Positions 4,877 through 5,791 of a stretch of 5,791 nucleotides of DNA are shown here, piece by piece. The translations under genes were made by a program, and so were the position numbers. Within the stretch, counting starts at the first letter, position 1. Each line of letters starts with the position of its first letter. Origin of the DNA: an uncultured Clostridia bacterium (GTDB taxonomy: Bacteria; Bacillota; Clostridia; Oscillospirales; Acutalibacteraceae); assembly GCA_946187095.1 (NCBI GenBank), contig CAMHPW010000081.1, forward strand, positions 1 to 5,791, read 5' to 3'. Below the pieces are notes generated by a model. It ran no database searches and had not been told where the DNA came from. It worked only from the letters and a program-made list of their open reading frames with translations.

Positions 4877-5791
4877 ATGAAATACGAACAGCTTGCAGGC
4901 AAACCGAATATTTCCGAAATTCAGGATTATGTCCTCAATTTCTGGAAGAAAAACAAGGTCTTTGAAAAGTCTGTCGATAAAGAGGCTAAAGGTGAAAAGG
5001 TCTTTTATGACGGTCCTCCGTTCCCGACAGGAAAACCTCATCACGGCACGATCCTTGTATCATTCATCAAAGACATGATCGCACGTTATCAGACCATGCG
5101 TGGCTATAAAGTGCCTCGTGTATGGGGCTGGGACTGCCACGGTCTGCCTATCGAAAATCAGGCGGAAGTTCAGCTCGGCATCAATGACAAGAATATTATT
5201 GAAAATTCTCTCGGCATTGACAAATTCAATGACAAGTGCTATGAGATCGTTTCGGGCAACAATGAAGCATGGAAAGAATACGTTGAAATGATGGCTCGCT
5301 GGGTGGATTATGACGGTGCTTACAAAACCATGAACCCCTCTTTCATGGAAAGTGTCATGTGGGCTTTCAAACAGTGCTATGACAAAGGGCTTATCTACAG
5401 GGATTACCGTGTAACCCCCTATTGTACTCACTGTGAAACCTCTCTGTCTATCTCCGATACAAGAGAATCCGATTCCACCCGTCCCCGTCAGGACAGATGG
5501 ATCATTGCCAAATTCAAAACTGATGAAGTTATCAACGGCAAGACCGTTTATTTCCTTGCATGGACAACGACTCCGTGGACACTTCCCTCTAACCTGTGTC
5601 TTGCAGTAGGCGAAACGCTTGACTACTCCTTTGCAGATGTAGGCGAAGAGATATTTATTGCCTGTACAAACGTCCTCCCGAAATATACGAAAATTTTCGG
5701 TGAAAAGCCTGTTATCGTGAAAGAGTGCAAAGGCTCTGACCTTGTAGGCATGGAATATGAACCGTTGTTCCCCTACTTTGCAAATCTCAAG
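4877..5791 (+). CDS. ileS: Isoleucyl-tRNA synthetase (IleRS2-type), N-terminal 305 residues, cut by window end
   Basis: This class I synthetase charges tRNA-Ile with isoleucine in the cytosol. The visible part holds the Rossmann catalytic domain: VFYDGPPFPTGKPHHGTIL (42-60), IKDMIARYQTMRGYKV (64-79) and GWDCHGLPIENQAE (84-97), which is diagnostic for isoleucine enzymes. It continues with WVDYDGAYKTMNPSFMESVMW (142-162) and a CxxC pair at C183 and C186. The CP1 editing domain then begins, with the conserved threonine-rich WTTTPWTLPSN at 229-239. The HIGH signature (HxGH) reads HHGT at 55-58, so its final histidine is replaced by threonine. I recall this form from the eukaryote-like IleRS2 branch. 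The reading frame is open to the window end; full-length members have about 1,000-1,050 residues, so roughly 70% is missing, including KMSKS and the anticodon-binding domain. The start is ATG 4877, preceded by GGGTGA and a strong promoter; no T-box is present. Confidence 0.96.
   Translation, partial: MKYEQLAGKPNISEIQDYVLNFWKKNKVFEKSVDKEAKGEKVFYDGPPFPTGKPHHGTILVSFIKDMIARYQTMRGYKVPRVWGWDCHGLPIENQAEVQLGINDKNIIENSLGIDKFNDKCYEIVSGNNEAWKEYVEMMARWVDYDGAYKTMNPSFMESVMWAFKQCYDKGLIYRDYRVTPYCTHCETSLSISDTRESDSTRPRQDRWIIAKFKTDEVINGKTVYFLAWTTTPWTLPSNLCLAVGETLDYSFADVGEEIFIACTNVLPKYTKIFGEKPVIVKECKGSDLVGMEYEPLFPYFANLK

Noticed and set aside
5060..5431. 123-codon minus-strand open frame opposite ileS
   Set aside because: The plus-strand frame is unmistakable IleRS; the antisense frame has no family features.

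Overview
This window looks like a chromosomal segment of a low-to-moderate-GC Firmicute. The most likely group is Clostridia near Ruminococcus/Oscillospiraceae. That placement is an inference from protein style (V-type ATPase subunit D, a DUF2974 hydrolase, a CrtO-like acyltransferase, a BirA with a DNA-binding domain), GGAGG-type ribosome binding sites and a consensus -35/-10 promoter. It is not a database result. Coding density is high and the genes are mostly housekeeping. No rRNA, tRNA, CRISPR array, insertion sequence or phage gene is visible.

Left arm, plus strand (2-2955): a tightly packed gene string. It opens with the 3' part of a broken CrtO-like (glycosyl-diaponeurosporenoate acyltransferase family) membrane protein gene, cut by the window edge and interrupted by an in-frame stop and an apparent frameshift. 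After 6 bases comes rsmE (16S rRNA m3U1498 methyltransferase). After 13 bases comes a V-type ATPase central-stalk subunit D gene, here without any other ATPase subunit beside it. After 3 bases comes a TTG-started alpha/beta-hydrolase of the DUF2974 (Mbeg1-like) family. The ribosome binding site of each downstream gene lies in or overlaps the end of the gene before it, so the string is probably one translationally coupled operon whose promoter is outside the window. It ends at a strong hairpin that also serves the convergent operon.

Middle, minus strand (4767-2963): a two-gene operon transcribed leftward from a near-consensus promoter. An AT-rich nucleotidyltransferase (DUF4037-like C-terminus) overlaps birA (biotin-protein ligase with an N-terminal helix-turn-helix) by an ATGA. 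The 55-base gap between birA and the hydrolase gene contains the shared bidirectional terminator.

Right arm, plus strand (4799-5791): a divergent promoter with a perfect TTGACA drives the first 305 codons of ileS, which runs off the right edge. This is an IleRS2-type isoleucyl-tRNA synthetase with an altered HIGH motif (HHGT) and a short leader with no room for a T-box.

The least ordinary points are the decayed CrtO-like gene, the stray V-ATPase D subunit coupled to a hydrolase, the AT-rich nucleotidyltransferase joined to birA, and the HHGT signature of IleRS. I see no convincing new multi-gene system here.
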